Assembly: GCF_003315635.1 (NCBI RefSeq)
Contig: NZ_PDCG01000002.1
Location: forward strand, 62,001-126,000
Source of the DNA: Bifidobacterium aemilianum
GTDB taxonomy: Bacteria > Actinomycetota > Actinomycetes > Actinomycetales > Bifidobacteriaceae
Length of the DNA stretch: 64,000 nt
Direction: 5' to 3'
The position numbers and the translations under genes were made by a program. Below the pieces are notes generated by a model. It ran no database searches and was not told the DNA's origin. It worked only from the letters and a program-made list of their open reading frames with translations. Shown here in pieces: positions 53,555 to 62,519 of the stretch. How positions within the stretch are numbered: the first letter of the stretch is position 1; every line of letters begins with the position of its first letter.

Positions 53555-54946
53555 CTACTCCCCTACAGCCTTCCGGATGACGCTGATGGCCGGTTGCCTC
53601 AAGGTCGTTCGCGCGGTGAAGAGGGTGGAGAGTGTGCCGGTGGCTACGATTGGCAGGCCCAAGGTAAGGAAGAGCTGCCAGGGGAAGGCCAGACGCAAGC
53701 TGCCCGACATGGGCAGGAAGGCCACTGCCGTAAGGACACCAACCAGAAGCGTGGCAGAGGCCGCCACCAGTATGCCGGTGACCATGAGGATGAGACCGTC
53801 CAAGGCCACAGGGCCAGTAGCTGGCCAGGGCCGGCGCCCGAGATCTACACCAGGGCCAGGTCCAGCTTACGTTACTTGGAGGAGATGACAAAGCTGGCCA
53901 CAGCACCGACCAAGGCAATCAGCAGGGCTGCCCAGAAGGCGGTGACCAACTGCAGGGAGACCGCCATGGTTCCCGTCGAGGAGAAGATGCCGCCGACCAG
54001 AAGCAGGCAGGCCGTCAGGGAGACGATGGTGGAGCCGAAGGGCCGGCCCCGGCTTCTTACCACTGCCTGGGCCCGGGCTATCTTCCACACTGGCGAGGCG
54101 ACGGGGACCAAGCGGGTCCAGAACCTGGTACCCCAGCCGATGACAGTCCCACCAGAACGGGCCAGAGCCACCAGCAGGAGGATGATGGCCAAGACAAGTT
54201 CCGGGCCCACTGGTGTCAAGGTGTTCATTACCTGCTCGACAGTGAGGCTTGCGGAATTCCTCATGGCCAACTGAAGGGAGCTGACGGCCGGCAGCAGAAG
54301 AAAAACCAGAGCCAGGCAGAGGGAAATCAGGCCTCGCCTATTCCCATGCTTGCTCGAAGGGAGTTCGCTGACAGCTTGCCGTAGCGATTGGACTGGAACC
54401 ATCTCCTTCAGGTCCTTGAGCGTCCTGCGGGCGGCCACGAATGCCGTAAGTAAGCCAATAGCCAATCCGAGCAAGGCATGTGATGGAAGACCATGCCAGG
54501 CGAAGGCAAAGGATTGAGACAGGCCGAACACTGAGACATGGAAACGCATGATCATTGGGGCCAGCGTCGGCGCCAACAGCACACCAACCAGGGATGCCAG
54601 CAGTGTCAGCACAGCCACCTGGGCCAGTGTGTAGAAAAGCACCTGCCGAGCTGTGGCCCCCAGCAGCGACAGTAGGGCCAGGCCTTGCCGCCGCTGGCGA
54701 ATCGACGCTTAAAGCGTCATGGCAATGACCAGACCTCCCAGCACCACAGCCGTGGCATTGTCCATGCTCAGGGCAGAGACGAGATGCTTGGCCTCCTCCC
54801 CGGTCTTGCCAGGAAACCTGCATAGTAGTCCGCGACACCCGGGCTCACAACAGGGAGCACAGGTTCGTCTGGATAACCACCAACACGAGAAGGACTCCGG
54901 ACCATATGCCCTTGTTGGCTTTCAGGTCGCTATACACCCACGTCAT
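53555..54946 (-). pseudogene. FtsX/MacB-type ABC permease, decayed
   Basis: Pieces of one permease in different frames. The start is MTWVYSDLKANKG (54946) with a helix, but it hits a stop after 33 codons. The main body has an in-frame TAA at 54709-54711 (MTL-stop-ASIRQRRQGLALLSLLGAT) and stops at 53872. The C-terminal helices, ending TLRQPAISVIRKAVGE, are in another frame down to 53555. At least one nonsense and two frameshifts, plus an apparent missing N-terminal extracytoplasmic domain. Start overlaps the ATPase stop, so they were once a coupled pair. Confidence 0.8.
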
Positions 54947-55746
54947 ACTTCCACCCCTTTCCTAGGGAGTCCAGGAGCGGGACCAGAGACGTGGCTTCGC
55001 ACTCCCCGCCTTGCGCGGCAGCCCGACAACCTGCCATCAGAGTGCCTGTGCTCCATGGGGAACGTTGCCAGGTGGCCGTCCACCATCCGGTAGACAACAT
55101 CGCACTGACTTGCCAACCCAGGATCGTGGGTGACCACGATGAGGCACTTGCCGGGCTGGTGGGCGAAGGCCGCCAACCCGTCGAAGACCAGCAAACCTGT
55201 GTCTGGGTCAAGGGCCCCAGTGGGTTCGTCGGCGAACACCACAGCGGAGTCGGCCAGCAGGGTGTGAATCAGGGCGACCCGATGCTGCTCACCACCTGAC
55301 AGGGATCAGGCCATGTCGTCATCATGCCCGATCAATCGAAAACGTGACATACGGGCCGACAGCCGACCCGGTTCAGCCTTGCGGCCGGCCAAGGTCAGCG
55401 GCGGCATGACATTGTCCAGGACCGACATGGCGGGGACAAGATTGTAGGACTGAAAAACGAAGCCGATATGGGCCCGGCGAAAGATGGCCAGGCCACGCTG
55501 GTCCTTGGCGGACAGGTCCTCCACCAGCACCCGCACACTGCCCCTGCAGGGCGCCTCCAGACCCGAGAGACAATAGAGCAGTATGCTTTTGCCGCAACCG
55601 GAGGGACCGGCGATGGCCGTCATCCCTCCTCCTGCAGCAAAGCGGACAACATCCAAGACCCTGGTTGCTGAACCATCACCTGAGACAAAATTCTTGGCAA
55701 GCCCATCGGCTTCGACCATAGTGCCCTGACGCACATCCGTATCCAT
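54943..55746 (-). pseudogene. ABC transporter ATPase (LolD/MacB type), nonsense-interrupted
   Basis: 268-codon frame with Walker A IAGPSGCGKSILLYCL, Q-loop GFVFQSYNLVPAMSV, then an in-frame TGA (55306-55308) directly before the signature SLSGGEQHRVALI, Walker B VVFADEPTGALD and switch THDPGLA. The TGA removes half the protein, so the gene is inactive unless read through. ATG 55746 has GAGGA six bases upstream. Pairs with the decayed permease. Neighbouring heme genes raise the idea of a lost heme exporter (HrtAB-like), but there is no direct proof. Confidence 0.8.
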
Positions 55747-55904
55747 AAGCAATCCTCATCTATGGTACTGGAAGGAACCTGCCCCGATGAACTCTTAGGC
55801 CTCAGACTAGGGAAGGTGAATGGTGAGGGCCATAGGCCAAAAGTATGAGCCGCATGAGGGTGCATCAGCAGTATGGATGAGGGCGAATGCCCAGTAGACG
55901 AATC

Positions 55905-55980
55905 TGGTGGGTGATGTAGGAATCGAACCTACGACCCCTTCCGTGTGAAGGAAGTGCGCTAGCCGCTGCGCCAATCACCC
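55905..55980 (-). tRNA. tRNA-Val (anticodon CAC)
   Basis: Acceptor GGGTGAT/ATCACCC, anticodon loop TTCACAC, T arm GTAGGTTCGATTCCTAC, discriminator A and encoded CCA. Last of the four-tRNA array on the minus strand, decoding GUG. Confidence 0.96.
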
Positions 55981-56047
55981 AGATTGCAAACGTGGCTACT
56001 GACCGCTGGGGCCAATAATCAAAAATCGGAGTCTCCTCCGATTTCCG

Positions 56048-56119
56048 TGGGCGATACAAGATTCGAACTTGTGACCCCTTCCGTGTCAGGGAAGTGCGCT
56101 ACCACTGCGCCAACCGCCC
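56048..56119 (-). tRNA. tRNA-Val (anticodon GAC)
   Basis: Acceptor GGGCGGT/ATCGCCC with one G-U pair, anticodon loop CTGACAC, T arm ACAAGTTCGAATCTTGT. CCA is not encoded. Decodes GUC and GUU. It resembles the neighbouring Val(CAC) gene in the anticodon arm, suggesting common origin. Confidence 0.96.
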
Positions 56120-56157
56120 GGGTCTTCCGTGATGGGGAACTTACATTCCTCACCAAG

Positions 56158-56228
56158 AGGTGGGTACGAGAGTCGAACTCGTCTATACGGCTTTGCAGGC
56201 CGCTGCCTAACCGCTTGGCTAACCCACC
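56158..56228 (-). tRNA. tRNA-Cys (anticodon GCA)
   Basis: Acceptor GGTGGGT/ACCCACC, anticodon loop CTGCAAA, T arm CGAGTTCGACTCTCG, discriminator T. CCA is not encoded. 37 bases separate it from the next tRNA. Confidence 0.96.
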
Positions 56229-56255
56229 GATAGGTCGTCAACTCTTCTGACCTCG

Positions 56256-56328
56256 AGCGGACAACGGGACTCGAACCCGCGGTCTCGACCTTGGCAAGGT
56301 CGCGCTTTACCAACTAAGCTATGTCCGC
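56256..56328 (-). tRNA. tRNA-Gly (anticodon GCC), second copy
   Basis: Body identical to the tRNA at 48699-48774 (all 73 positions through the discriminator), but the 3' CCA is not encoded here. First gene of the Gly-Cys-Val-Val array transcribed on the minus strand. Confidence 0.97.
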
Positions 56329-56581
56329 ATGATTTCCGGCCGCTTGCTACTGCCGAAGCACAAGAAGATACTATAACGGCTAGCTTCACTCTTGTCCAAT
56401 GACGCGTGTCGTGGCCCTATTACCGGCCTACGCGCCGCTTGCCCAGCCATGGACCGACCTGTAGGCAGAGACCATTCAGGAGGGAAAAGTCCCTCTTGTC
56501 TGGCGAGATTTTGCCCCAGAGGTGATTCACCCGTGGCGGAAGACACCCGTGGGCGGGAAGGCTTCAGCTAGATTGGGGAGC

Positions 56582-57415
56582 ATGAGAGAAGAAGACGAGA
56601 CACCGAAAACAGTGATGCTGGCTGCATTCGGAGGCTGGAATGACGCCTGTCAGGCATCAACCAACCTTGTCCGTCATCTGCTGACGCATTATGAATCCCA
56701 TGAGGTCAGGAGCATGGACTGCGATGACTTCTACGACTACCAGACCACCCGCCCCATGCTCTGCCATGTGACCGGCAGTTCCCGGATCATATGGCCGCAG
56801 ACCGCCTTCTATGAGATCCACATCTCCCCTGAACGGCACATCTTCGCCCAACTGGCACCCGAACCCAATTACCATTGGAAGGAATATTGCCAGCGGAGCT
56901 TGGCCATGGCTGCGGAATTCGAGGTCGACCAGATCATCACCCTGGGGTCCATGTTTGACGATTGCCCCCACACCCGTGCCCTACCCGTATCGCTGTCCGA
57001 ACACGGCAACGAGTCCCCCGCCGACAGGGAATACAATGGCCCTGTAGGCCTTCCCTCCGTTCTCAATGCCATGGCCGACGAGGACGGCTTGGACACAGCC
57101 AGCATCTGGGTCTCGATTCCCCAATACCTGGGCAGTGACGAATGCGCGCAGGCCAGCCTGCAGATGCTGGGAAGCCTGTCAAGCCTGCTGGGCGTTAACC
57201 TGGACACTGCGGATCTGCCGGGAAAGGCGGCCCGTTGGAAGGCCCAGGCAGATGTGCTCACCCGCTGCAATGATGAGCTACAGGAGTATGTCAGGCACCT
57301 TGAGCATGAGTATGACATGCAGGAGGAGGCCAACCGTTTGGCTGATTTCGGGGCCCCCCAGGCTCAGCAGCTGGTCAAGGAGGCCGAGGAGTTCCTCTCA
57401 CGCATGGGTGAGTGA
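56582..57415 (+). CDS. PAC2 family protein
   Basis: 277 residues. MLAAFGGWNDACQASTNL near the N-terminus and the central TLGSMFDDCPHTR followed by VSIPQYLG segments place it in the PAC2 (proteasome assembly chaperone 2-like) family found in Actinobacteria, function unknown. The last 50 residues are helical and charged. The GGGGAG before ATG 56582 is unusually close, so a start at 56522 is possible. Single gene, ending before a bidirectional terminator. Confidence 0.88.
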   Translation: MREEDETPKTVMLAAFGGWNDACQASTNLVRHLLTHYESHEVRSMDCDDFYDYQTTRPMLCHVTGSSRIIWPQTAFYEIHISPERHIFAQLAPEPNYHWKEYCQRSLAMAAEFEVDQIITLGSMFDDCPHTRALPVSLSEHGNESPADREYNGPVGLPSVLNAMADEDGLDTASIWVSIPQYLGSDECAQASLQMLGSLSSLLGVNLDTADLPGKAARWKAQADVLTRCNDELQEYVRHLEHEYDMQEEANRLADFGAPQAQQLVKEAEEFLSRMGE

Positions 57416-57551
57416 GTCAGGACTGTGCTGTTCGCCAATCTCAACGTAGGGTTGCTATCGCTCATGGGCGAGCTGAGTCCCAAAGCCACTAGCCAGCAAG
57501 GTCCAAGTCCCAAGGAATCAAGCAACCCATTCACGGCTGCTCACTGCCGCT

Positions 57552-57612
57552 AAACGATAAGCCGGCTGCCTGCCTTGCGCCTAAAGCAAGGCAGGCAGCC
57601 ATCTTATCGTTT
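57552..57612. terminator. long bidirectional terminator
   Basis: Two stacked stems: AAACGATAAG (57552-57561) with CTTATCGTTT (57603-57612), and GGCTGCCTGCCTTGC (57564-57578) with GCAAGGCAGGCAGCC (57586-57600). The A and T ends provide U-runs on both strands. It lies between the convergent PAC2 and uppP genes. Confidence 0.85.
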
Positions 57613-57643
57613 ACTTGATCGCCGATAAGCCGGATAGGGGCGC

Positions 57644-58558
57644 TCAGGCTCCGGCGGCAACCGGCAGGTTGGCCACAAAGGCCGAGGCGGAGGCCAACTC
57701 GGTGGCCGGCAGGACCTTGCTGATCAACAGGATGGCGACGACTACGGCCAGGCAGATCCTATAAATAGCAAAGGCCTTATAGGAGAAGGTCGACACGAAC
57801 TTGAGGAAGCCGATGATGACCACATAGCCAACCAGGAAGCTGACTATGGTGGCGGCGATGGTGGCCCCCCAGCCTGGGAACATGACGTCTGACTTGATGT
57901 CTCGTATGGCCTTGTAGGCCTCTAGGAGGCCTGCCGCGAAGACGGCCGGTATGGCCATGAGGAAGCTGACCCGTACCGCCGCCTCACGGGTGTAGCCCAT
58001 GGCCCGCCCGAAGGTGATGGTGCCGCCGGAACGGGAGACGCCAGGGATCAGGGCCAGCATCTGGCCCAGGCCGAAGATCAGGGCCTCCTTTGGGTTCATC
58101 TCCTCAATGGTCTTGGTCTGCTTGGCCCTCTCGTCAACCACCCACAGGAGGATGCCGAAGAGCAGGAGCATGGCCACAGTGATCCACAGGTTCCTCAGGG
58201 TCGTCTCAATGGTGTGCTGGAAGAGGAAGCCCACGATGGCGATGGGCAGGGTGCCGATGATGATGTACCAGCCCAGGGAGGCGTCCTTGTCACCCTGGCC
58301 CATCCGCGACTTGAGATCGCTGCCGTTCCTGCCGAAGAGGCAGGAGAACCAGTGGGAGAGGATTCGGACTATGTCATGGCGGAAGTAGAGCAGCACGGCC
58401 AGCTCGGTGCCCAGCTGGATGATGGCCGTGAAGGCCGCTCCAGGGTCCGAGCCCAGCATCAGGTCGCCGATGATGCGGATGTGGGCGCTTGACGATACAG
58501 GCAGGTACTCAGTAAGCGCCTGCACCAAGCCCAGAATGATGGCCTCAACAAAACTCAT
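57644..58558 (-). CDS. uppP: undecaprenyl-diphosphatase UppP
   Basis: 304 residues, about eight membrane helices. LVQALTEYLPVSSSAHIRI and GVSRSGGTITFGRAMG are the two active-site motifs. It recycles the lipid carrier of peptidoglycan synthesis and gives bacitracin tolerance. Start ATG at 58558; upstream sequence is only weakly purine-rich. Single gene, convergent with PAC2. Confidence 0.96.
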   Translation of the reverse strand: MSFVEAIILGLVQALTEYLPVSSSAHIRIIGDLMLGSDPGAAFTAIIQLGTELAVLLYFRHDIVRILSHWFSCLFGRNGSDLKSRMGQGDKDASLGWYIIIGTLPIAIVGFLFQHTIETTLRNLWITVAMLLLFGILLWVVDERAKQTKTIEEMNPKEALIFGLGQMLALIPGVSRSGGTITFGRAMGYTREAAVRVSFLMAIPAVFAAGLLEAYKAIRDIKSDVMFPGWGATIAATIVSFLVGYVVIIGFLKFVSTFSYKAFAIYRICLAVVVAILLISKVLPATELASASAFVANLPVAAGA

Positions 58559-58785
58559 GCTTCCTCATTTTCTCATACCGGTCATGCCGGTTCCAAGCTT
58601 TTAGCTGTAACCAGCCTACTCACATATGCCCCACAAGCACGAGGGACGGTCGATATTGTCTCATATCGCGCACACAATTGAGACAGCCGGCATGGCGACC
58701 TGCATGGTGGTTCTGACTCTGAAGCCAAGCGTCGCCAGTGTTTCCGGGCAGGCCAAGCCGGGCGGCAGGAGAGAAAGGTGTTGAC

Positions 58786-59580
58786 ATGGCAACCTATCGC
58801 AAGAGCAGGGCTTTCGCACCCGAGGGTTTCTTTGAATGCGAGGGCCGCGGGCTCGAATGGCTGGGTCAGGCCCAGGAACAGGGAGGCCCACGGGTCGTCA
58901 AGGTCTACGGTTGGGGCAAGGACTGGTTGGACATCGAACAGGTCTCCTCAGCCTCCCCCACGGCCAAGGCGGCCCGGGACTTCGGCCGGCAGCTGGCCCA
59001 TATGCACGATGCCGGCGCAGACTTCTTCGGTGCCCCCCCGGCCGGCTACACTGGAAGCTGCTACTTTGGACCCCTCCAGGACCCGGTGCCCATGGATACT
59101 GGCCAATGGACCGATCCAGCCAGCTACCTGGCCCATGGACGGCTGATCCCCATGGTTGAGATAGCCATGCGACGCGGGATTCTGGGCCAGAAGGATATGG
59201 GACTCACCCAGCAGGTCATCGACCTCCTGCCGCAGATACTGGGCGGCGCGGCCGACGACAAGCCGGCACGGGTCCACGGCGACCTGTGGAGCGGCAACCT
59301 CATGTGGACGGCCGACCAGGATGAATGCCAGGCGGTGCTGATCGACCCGGCCGCCCATGGCGGCCACCGGGAGGAGGACCTGGCCATGCTGGACCTCTTC
59401 GGTGCATCCTACCTGCATGAGATCATCGAGGGCTACCAATCGGCCCACCCCCTGAAGGCCGGCTGGCAGCAGCGGACCACCCTCTGGCAGCTCTACCCCA
59501 TCGCCGGCCACTGCGCCTTCTTCGGCGGCGGGTACGTTAGCCAATACCGGTCGATGTGCCGGTCCCTGCTACAGCTATGA
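58786..59580 (+). CDS. fructosamine kinase family protein
   Basis: 264 residues. Protein-kinase-like fold of the fructosamine-3-kinase family: VHGDLWSGNLMW (catalytic Asp), then DPAAHGGHREEDLAML (metal Asp) and FFGAPPAGYTGSCYFGP. It probably phosphorylates glycated amines (deglycation) or a related sugar adduct. ATG at 58786 preferred to 58738, because GAAAGGTG lies a few bases upstream. Single gene, convergent with dnaJ. Confidence 0.9.
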   Translation: MATYRKSRAFAPEGFFECEGRGLEWLGQAQEQGGPRVVKVYGWGKDWLDIEQVSSASPTAKAARDFGRQLAHMHDAGADFFGAPPAGYTGSCYFGPLQDPVPMDTGQWTDPASYLAHGRLIPMVEIAMRRGILGQKDMGLTQQVIDLLPQILGGAADDKPARVHGDLWSGNLMWTADQDECQAVLIDPAAHGGHREEDLAMLDLFGASYLHEIIEGYQSAHPLKAGWQQRTTLWQLYPIAGHCAFFGGGYVSQYRSMCRSLLQL

Positions 59581-59731
59581 AATGCAATGACTGACACCGC
59601 TAGGGTCGCCGGTGCAGTCAAGACCACACACAGAAGTACAGTCAGGCAGTGTAGCCAAAAAGACAACAGGTCCCCGCCAGTGCCAGCAAAGCATTCCAGG
59701 CGGGGAGCTCTCATATCAGGGCCCTATGGGA

Positions 59732-60868
59732 TCAACCCAAGGCATCCTTGAGCTTGCTGAAGAAGCCCTTCTTACCGCTACCGGTGGGTTTGGAAGTCTG
59801 GGAGATGGACTTGGCACCGGAATCATGGCTTTCGGCGAATGCCTCTATCAGGCCCCGCTCCTTGTCGTTGAGCTTGCTGGGGATGAGCACGTTGACATGG
59901 ACGATCAGGTCGCCCCGCTCCTCCTTGTGGTTCATTCGCGTGACACCCAGGTCCTTGAGCACCACGGTCTGCTCGGGCTGGCAGCCGGCGGGAATGCTGA
60001 CTGTCTGCTCACCATCGAAGGTGTCGATCGGCAGCTCGTGGCCCAAGACGGCCCAGCTCATGGGCACCTGAATCCAGCAATGGAGGTCATCATCATCCCG
60101 GGCGAACTGCTTGTCGGGCTTGATACGCACGTCGATGTAGAGGTCTCCGGCAGGGCCGCCGCCCTCACCGACCTCGCCCTGGTGGGGCAGCCGCAGCCGC
60201 ATGTCATCGGCAATGCCGGCGGGAATGGTGACACCCACCTCACGGGAGGAACGCACCCGACCATGGCCCAGGCAGGAGGGGCAGGGGTCGGAGATGATGG
60301 TGCCGTGGCCCTCGCAGCGCTCGCAGGGGGCGGTGGTCATCATCTGGCCCAGCATGGTGCGAACGACCTTCTGCCGCATGCCCTTGCCCTGGCAGTCCGG
60401 GCAGGTGACCGGCGTCTTGCCGTCGGCGGAGCCCGAGCCCCCGCATTGCTGGCAGAGTCCGAAGGTGTTGATGGACACATGGGCCGTACCGCCGAAGACC
60501 GCCGTCTTCAGGTCGATGCGGGCCGAGGCCAGGGAGTCACGGCCTGGCTGGGTCCTGGGCACCGGCCCCTGGGAACCGCCACCGAATGCCGAGCCGAAGA
60601 ACTGGCCGAAGATGTCACCCATGTCGAAGTCGCCGCCATAGCCACCGGAGGCGTTGGGATTGTTGGGGTCGACGCCTGAGTCATACATCCGGCGCTTGTC
60701 CGGGTCCGAGAGGACCTCATAGGCGGTATTGACCTCCTTGAACTTGTCCTCGAACTCAGGACCGGCGATGTCCGGGTGATACTTCCGGCTCATCTTGCGA
60801 TAGGCCTTCTTGATCTCATCGTCACTGGCCGTCCGCTCGACACCCAGAACCTCGTAATAATCTGCCAA
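59732..60868 (-). CDS. dnaJ: chaperone DnaJ (class I, HrcA-linked)
   Basis: 378 residues. J domain with [14 protein letters not shown] (HPD intact), a Gly/Phe region, four zinc-finger repeats ([32 protein letters not shown]) and the C-terminal substrate domain. DnaK co-chaperone. It lies directly downstream of hrcA on the same strand, so is under CIRCE control. Actinobacteria often have a second DnaJ linked to dnaK elsewhere; this is the HrcA-linked copy. Confidence 0.97.
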   Translation of the reverse strand: MADYYEVLGVERTASDDEIKKAYRKMSRKYHPDIAGPEFEDKFKEVNTAYEVLSDPDKRRMYDSGVDPNNPNASGGYGGDFDMGDIFGQFFGSAFGGGSQGPVPRTQPGRDSLASARIDLKTAVFGGTAHVSINTFGLCQQCGGSGSADGKTPVTCPDCQGKGMRQKVVRTMLGQMMTTAPCERCEGHGTIISDPCPSCLGHGRVRSSREVGVTIPAGIADDMRLRLPHQGEVGEGGGPAGDLYIDVRIKPDKQFARDDDDLHCWIQVPMSWAVLGHELPIDTFDGEQTVSIPAGCQPEQTVVLKDLGVTRMNHKEERGDLIVHVNVLIPSKLNDKERGLIEAFAESHDSGAKSISQTSKPTGSGKKGFFSKLKDALG

Positions 60869-60953
60869 TGCTCATCCTTATAGTCGTTGATGTCCGCAAG
60901 TCATTGTGCCACAGTCCACGGTCAGCGCGGCGGCGGACCGGTGGCGGCCAGGC

Positions 60954-62201
60954 CTAGCCTTCTTCTCCGGTGGGGGAAATGAGGGCCGTCAGATAGCGGG
61001 CCACCGCCCGTACCGCGGTCATGGTCGCGGCGTAATCCATATGCGTGGGCCCAATGGACCCTACGAAAGCCACCGGTTTGTCAGGGCTGGGAGACTGACC
61101 GGCGGAAGCGCCCGTGGCCTGGACAGCGACCCCGGATGGTTCGCTGGCTTGGATATGCCCGGTATCCACCTTATGTATTCCCGGCTGCGCCCTGTCTCCT
61201 GCATACCCCTGAGCCTTCTGCCCTCTCAGATCAGGGCCGCGAGAAGCCTGAGCGCTTCCCTCCGACCCAGTGCCGCCATCAGTACGGTTGCTGGAGAAAC
61301 TATGGCCATAGCCGCTGGAGACCACTGAGGCGTTGAGCAGGCCGGGCGTATGGGTCTCGGAGCCGATGGCCACTCCAACATCATTGGATTCCTCACTGAG
61401 CGAACTCATCAACCTCATGATGACCACCTGCTCCTCCAGGGCGTCGAAGAGGGGAGCCAATTCGTTCAGCGACTGCTGGTGGGCCAGACGTGAGGTCCCG
61501 GCCATATACATATCGGTCGCCTGCTCGTCCTCGGCCATGGAGGCGAAGGTGATTGCAAGCCCGTCAGCCAGGGGCCGAAGCGCCGAGAATTCAGGAGCCA
61601 GAGCCAAACCCCTGACCTCCATGGCCGCCTCGGATAGGGACAGGCCCTGGGAGGACTCATTGACCTTACGGGTGAAGTAATCCAGAAGGGAGGGGTCGGG
61701 CGGGGAGTCCACACGTAGGGTGTGCTGAACCACACTGCCGGTGTCGGTGATAACCACCAGAAGCAAGGTTTCCGTGGCCAGGGGCACCAGTTCCATATGC
61801 CGAAGGACCGATTTTGATAGGGCCGGTGAGGATATGACCGCAACCTGCCCGGTGATGGATGCCAGGAGCCTGGCGGAGCGTTGGAGGGTGTCCTGCAGGC
61901 TGACCGACCCGTTCAGGAAGGCTCCGATGGCCCGCTTCTGGGCAGGAGACAGGGTCATGACCGTCGAGAGCCGGTCGACGAAATAACGGTAGCCCAATTC
62001 GGTGGGGATTCTACCGGCGGAGGTGTGGGGTTGAATCAGATACCCCATATCCTCCAGGGCCGCCATATCATTGCGGACAGTGGCCGAGCTGACACCCAGA
62101 TGGTGTTTCCTGGTCAGAGCCGAGGAACCGACCGGCTCCTGGGAACGGATATAATCCTCCACCACGGCACGCAGGATCAACATACGCCTTGTCTGTTCCA
62201 T
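60954..62201 (-). CDS. hrcA: heat-inducible transcription repressor HrcA
   Basis: 415 residues, longer than the usual 340 to 370. N-terminal winged helix (RAVVEDYIRSQEPVGSSAL, ATVRNDMAALEDMGY), GAF-like core, and the C-terminal VGSIGPTHMDYA. Between about residues 290 and 370 a low-complexity insert rich in Gly, Ser and Gln (SSNRTDGGTGSEGSAQAS) splits the core. ATG at 62201 has GAGGAGG upstream. It represses its own hrcA-dnaJ operon at a CIRCE-like site. Confidence 0.95.
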   Translation of the reverse strand: MEQTRRMLILRAVVEDYIRSQEPVGSSALTRKHHLGVSSATVRNDMAALEDMGYLIQPHTSAGRIPTELGYRYFVDRLSTVMTLSPAQKRAIGAFLNGSVSLQDTLQRSARLLASITGQVAVISSPALSKSVLRHMELVPLATETLLLVVITDTGSVVQHTLRVDSPPDPSLLDYFTRKVNESSQGLSLSEAAMEVRGLALAPEFSALRPLADGLAITFASMAEDEQATDMYMAGTSRLAHQQSLNELAPLFDALEEQVVIMRLMSSLSEESNDVGVAIGSETHTPGLLNASVVSSGYGHSFSSNRTDGGTGSEGSAQASRGPDLRGQKAQGYAGDRAQPGIHKVDTGHIQASEPSGVAVQATGASAGQSPSPDKPVAFVGSIGPTHMDYAATMTAVRAVARYLTALISPTGEEG

Positions 62202-62250
62202 GCCCCTCCTCTCAGTGTATGCAGCACAACTGTCCACTGCTTTGATTGTA

Positions 62251-62277
62251 TTAGCACTCTATGAGTTGGACTGCTAA
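62251..62277. promoter_or_regulatory. CIRCE-like HrcA operator
   Basis: TTAGCACTC (62251-62259), nine bases, GACTGCTAA (62269-62277). The consensus is TTAGCACTC-N9-GAGTGCTAA, so only one position in the right arm differs. It lies 50 bases upstream of hrcA and 243 bases from transketolase, on the other side. Confidence 0.88.
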
Positions 62278-62519
62278 ACGTTCGTTCATAGATGATTCCT
62301 GGCCCGGCCATCCTCGGCAGGCTCCGGGACCGCAATATGGGATACAGCTCACTGTGAACGCTAACAGCACTGAAGCATCACAAAAGCTACCAAAATAAGC
62401 CAAAACCGAAATGCAAAGTCGGCTGCAAAAGCTAGAATCAAAGGGCAATGTGAGGGTAAGCAAGGCACGGCACAAGCCGCAGTCAGGCACCCGAAGTATT
62501 GGAAGGAAAGCAGACACTT

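Noticed and set aside
53453-54274. 273-codon plus-strand frame opposite the decayed permease
   Set aside because: The minus strand carries recognisable FtsX-type membrane segments. The plus frame is Arg/Pro/Thr-rich and lacks a ribosome-binding site.
55306-55308. Two separate half-size ATPase genes split at the TGA
   Set aside because: The second half starts exactly at the signature motif with no ribosome-binding site or start codon. A nonsense mutation is simpler.
59612-60679. 355-codon plus-strand frame opposite dnaJ
   Set aside because: Shadow of the GC-rich dnaJ zinc-finger region, with no domain recognised.
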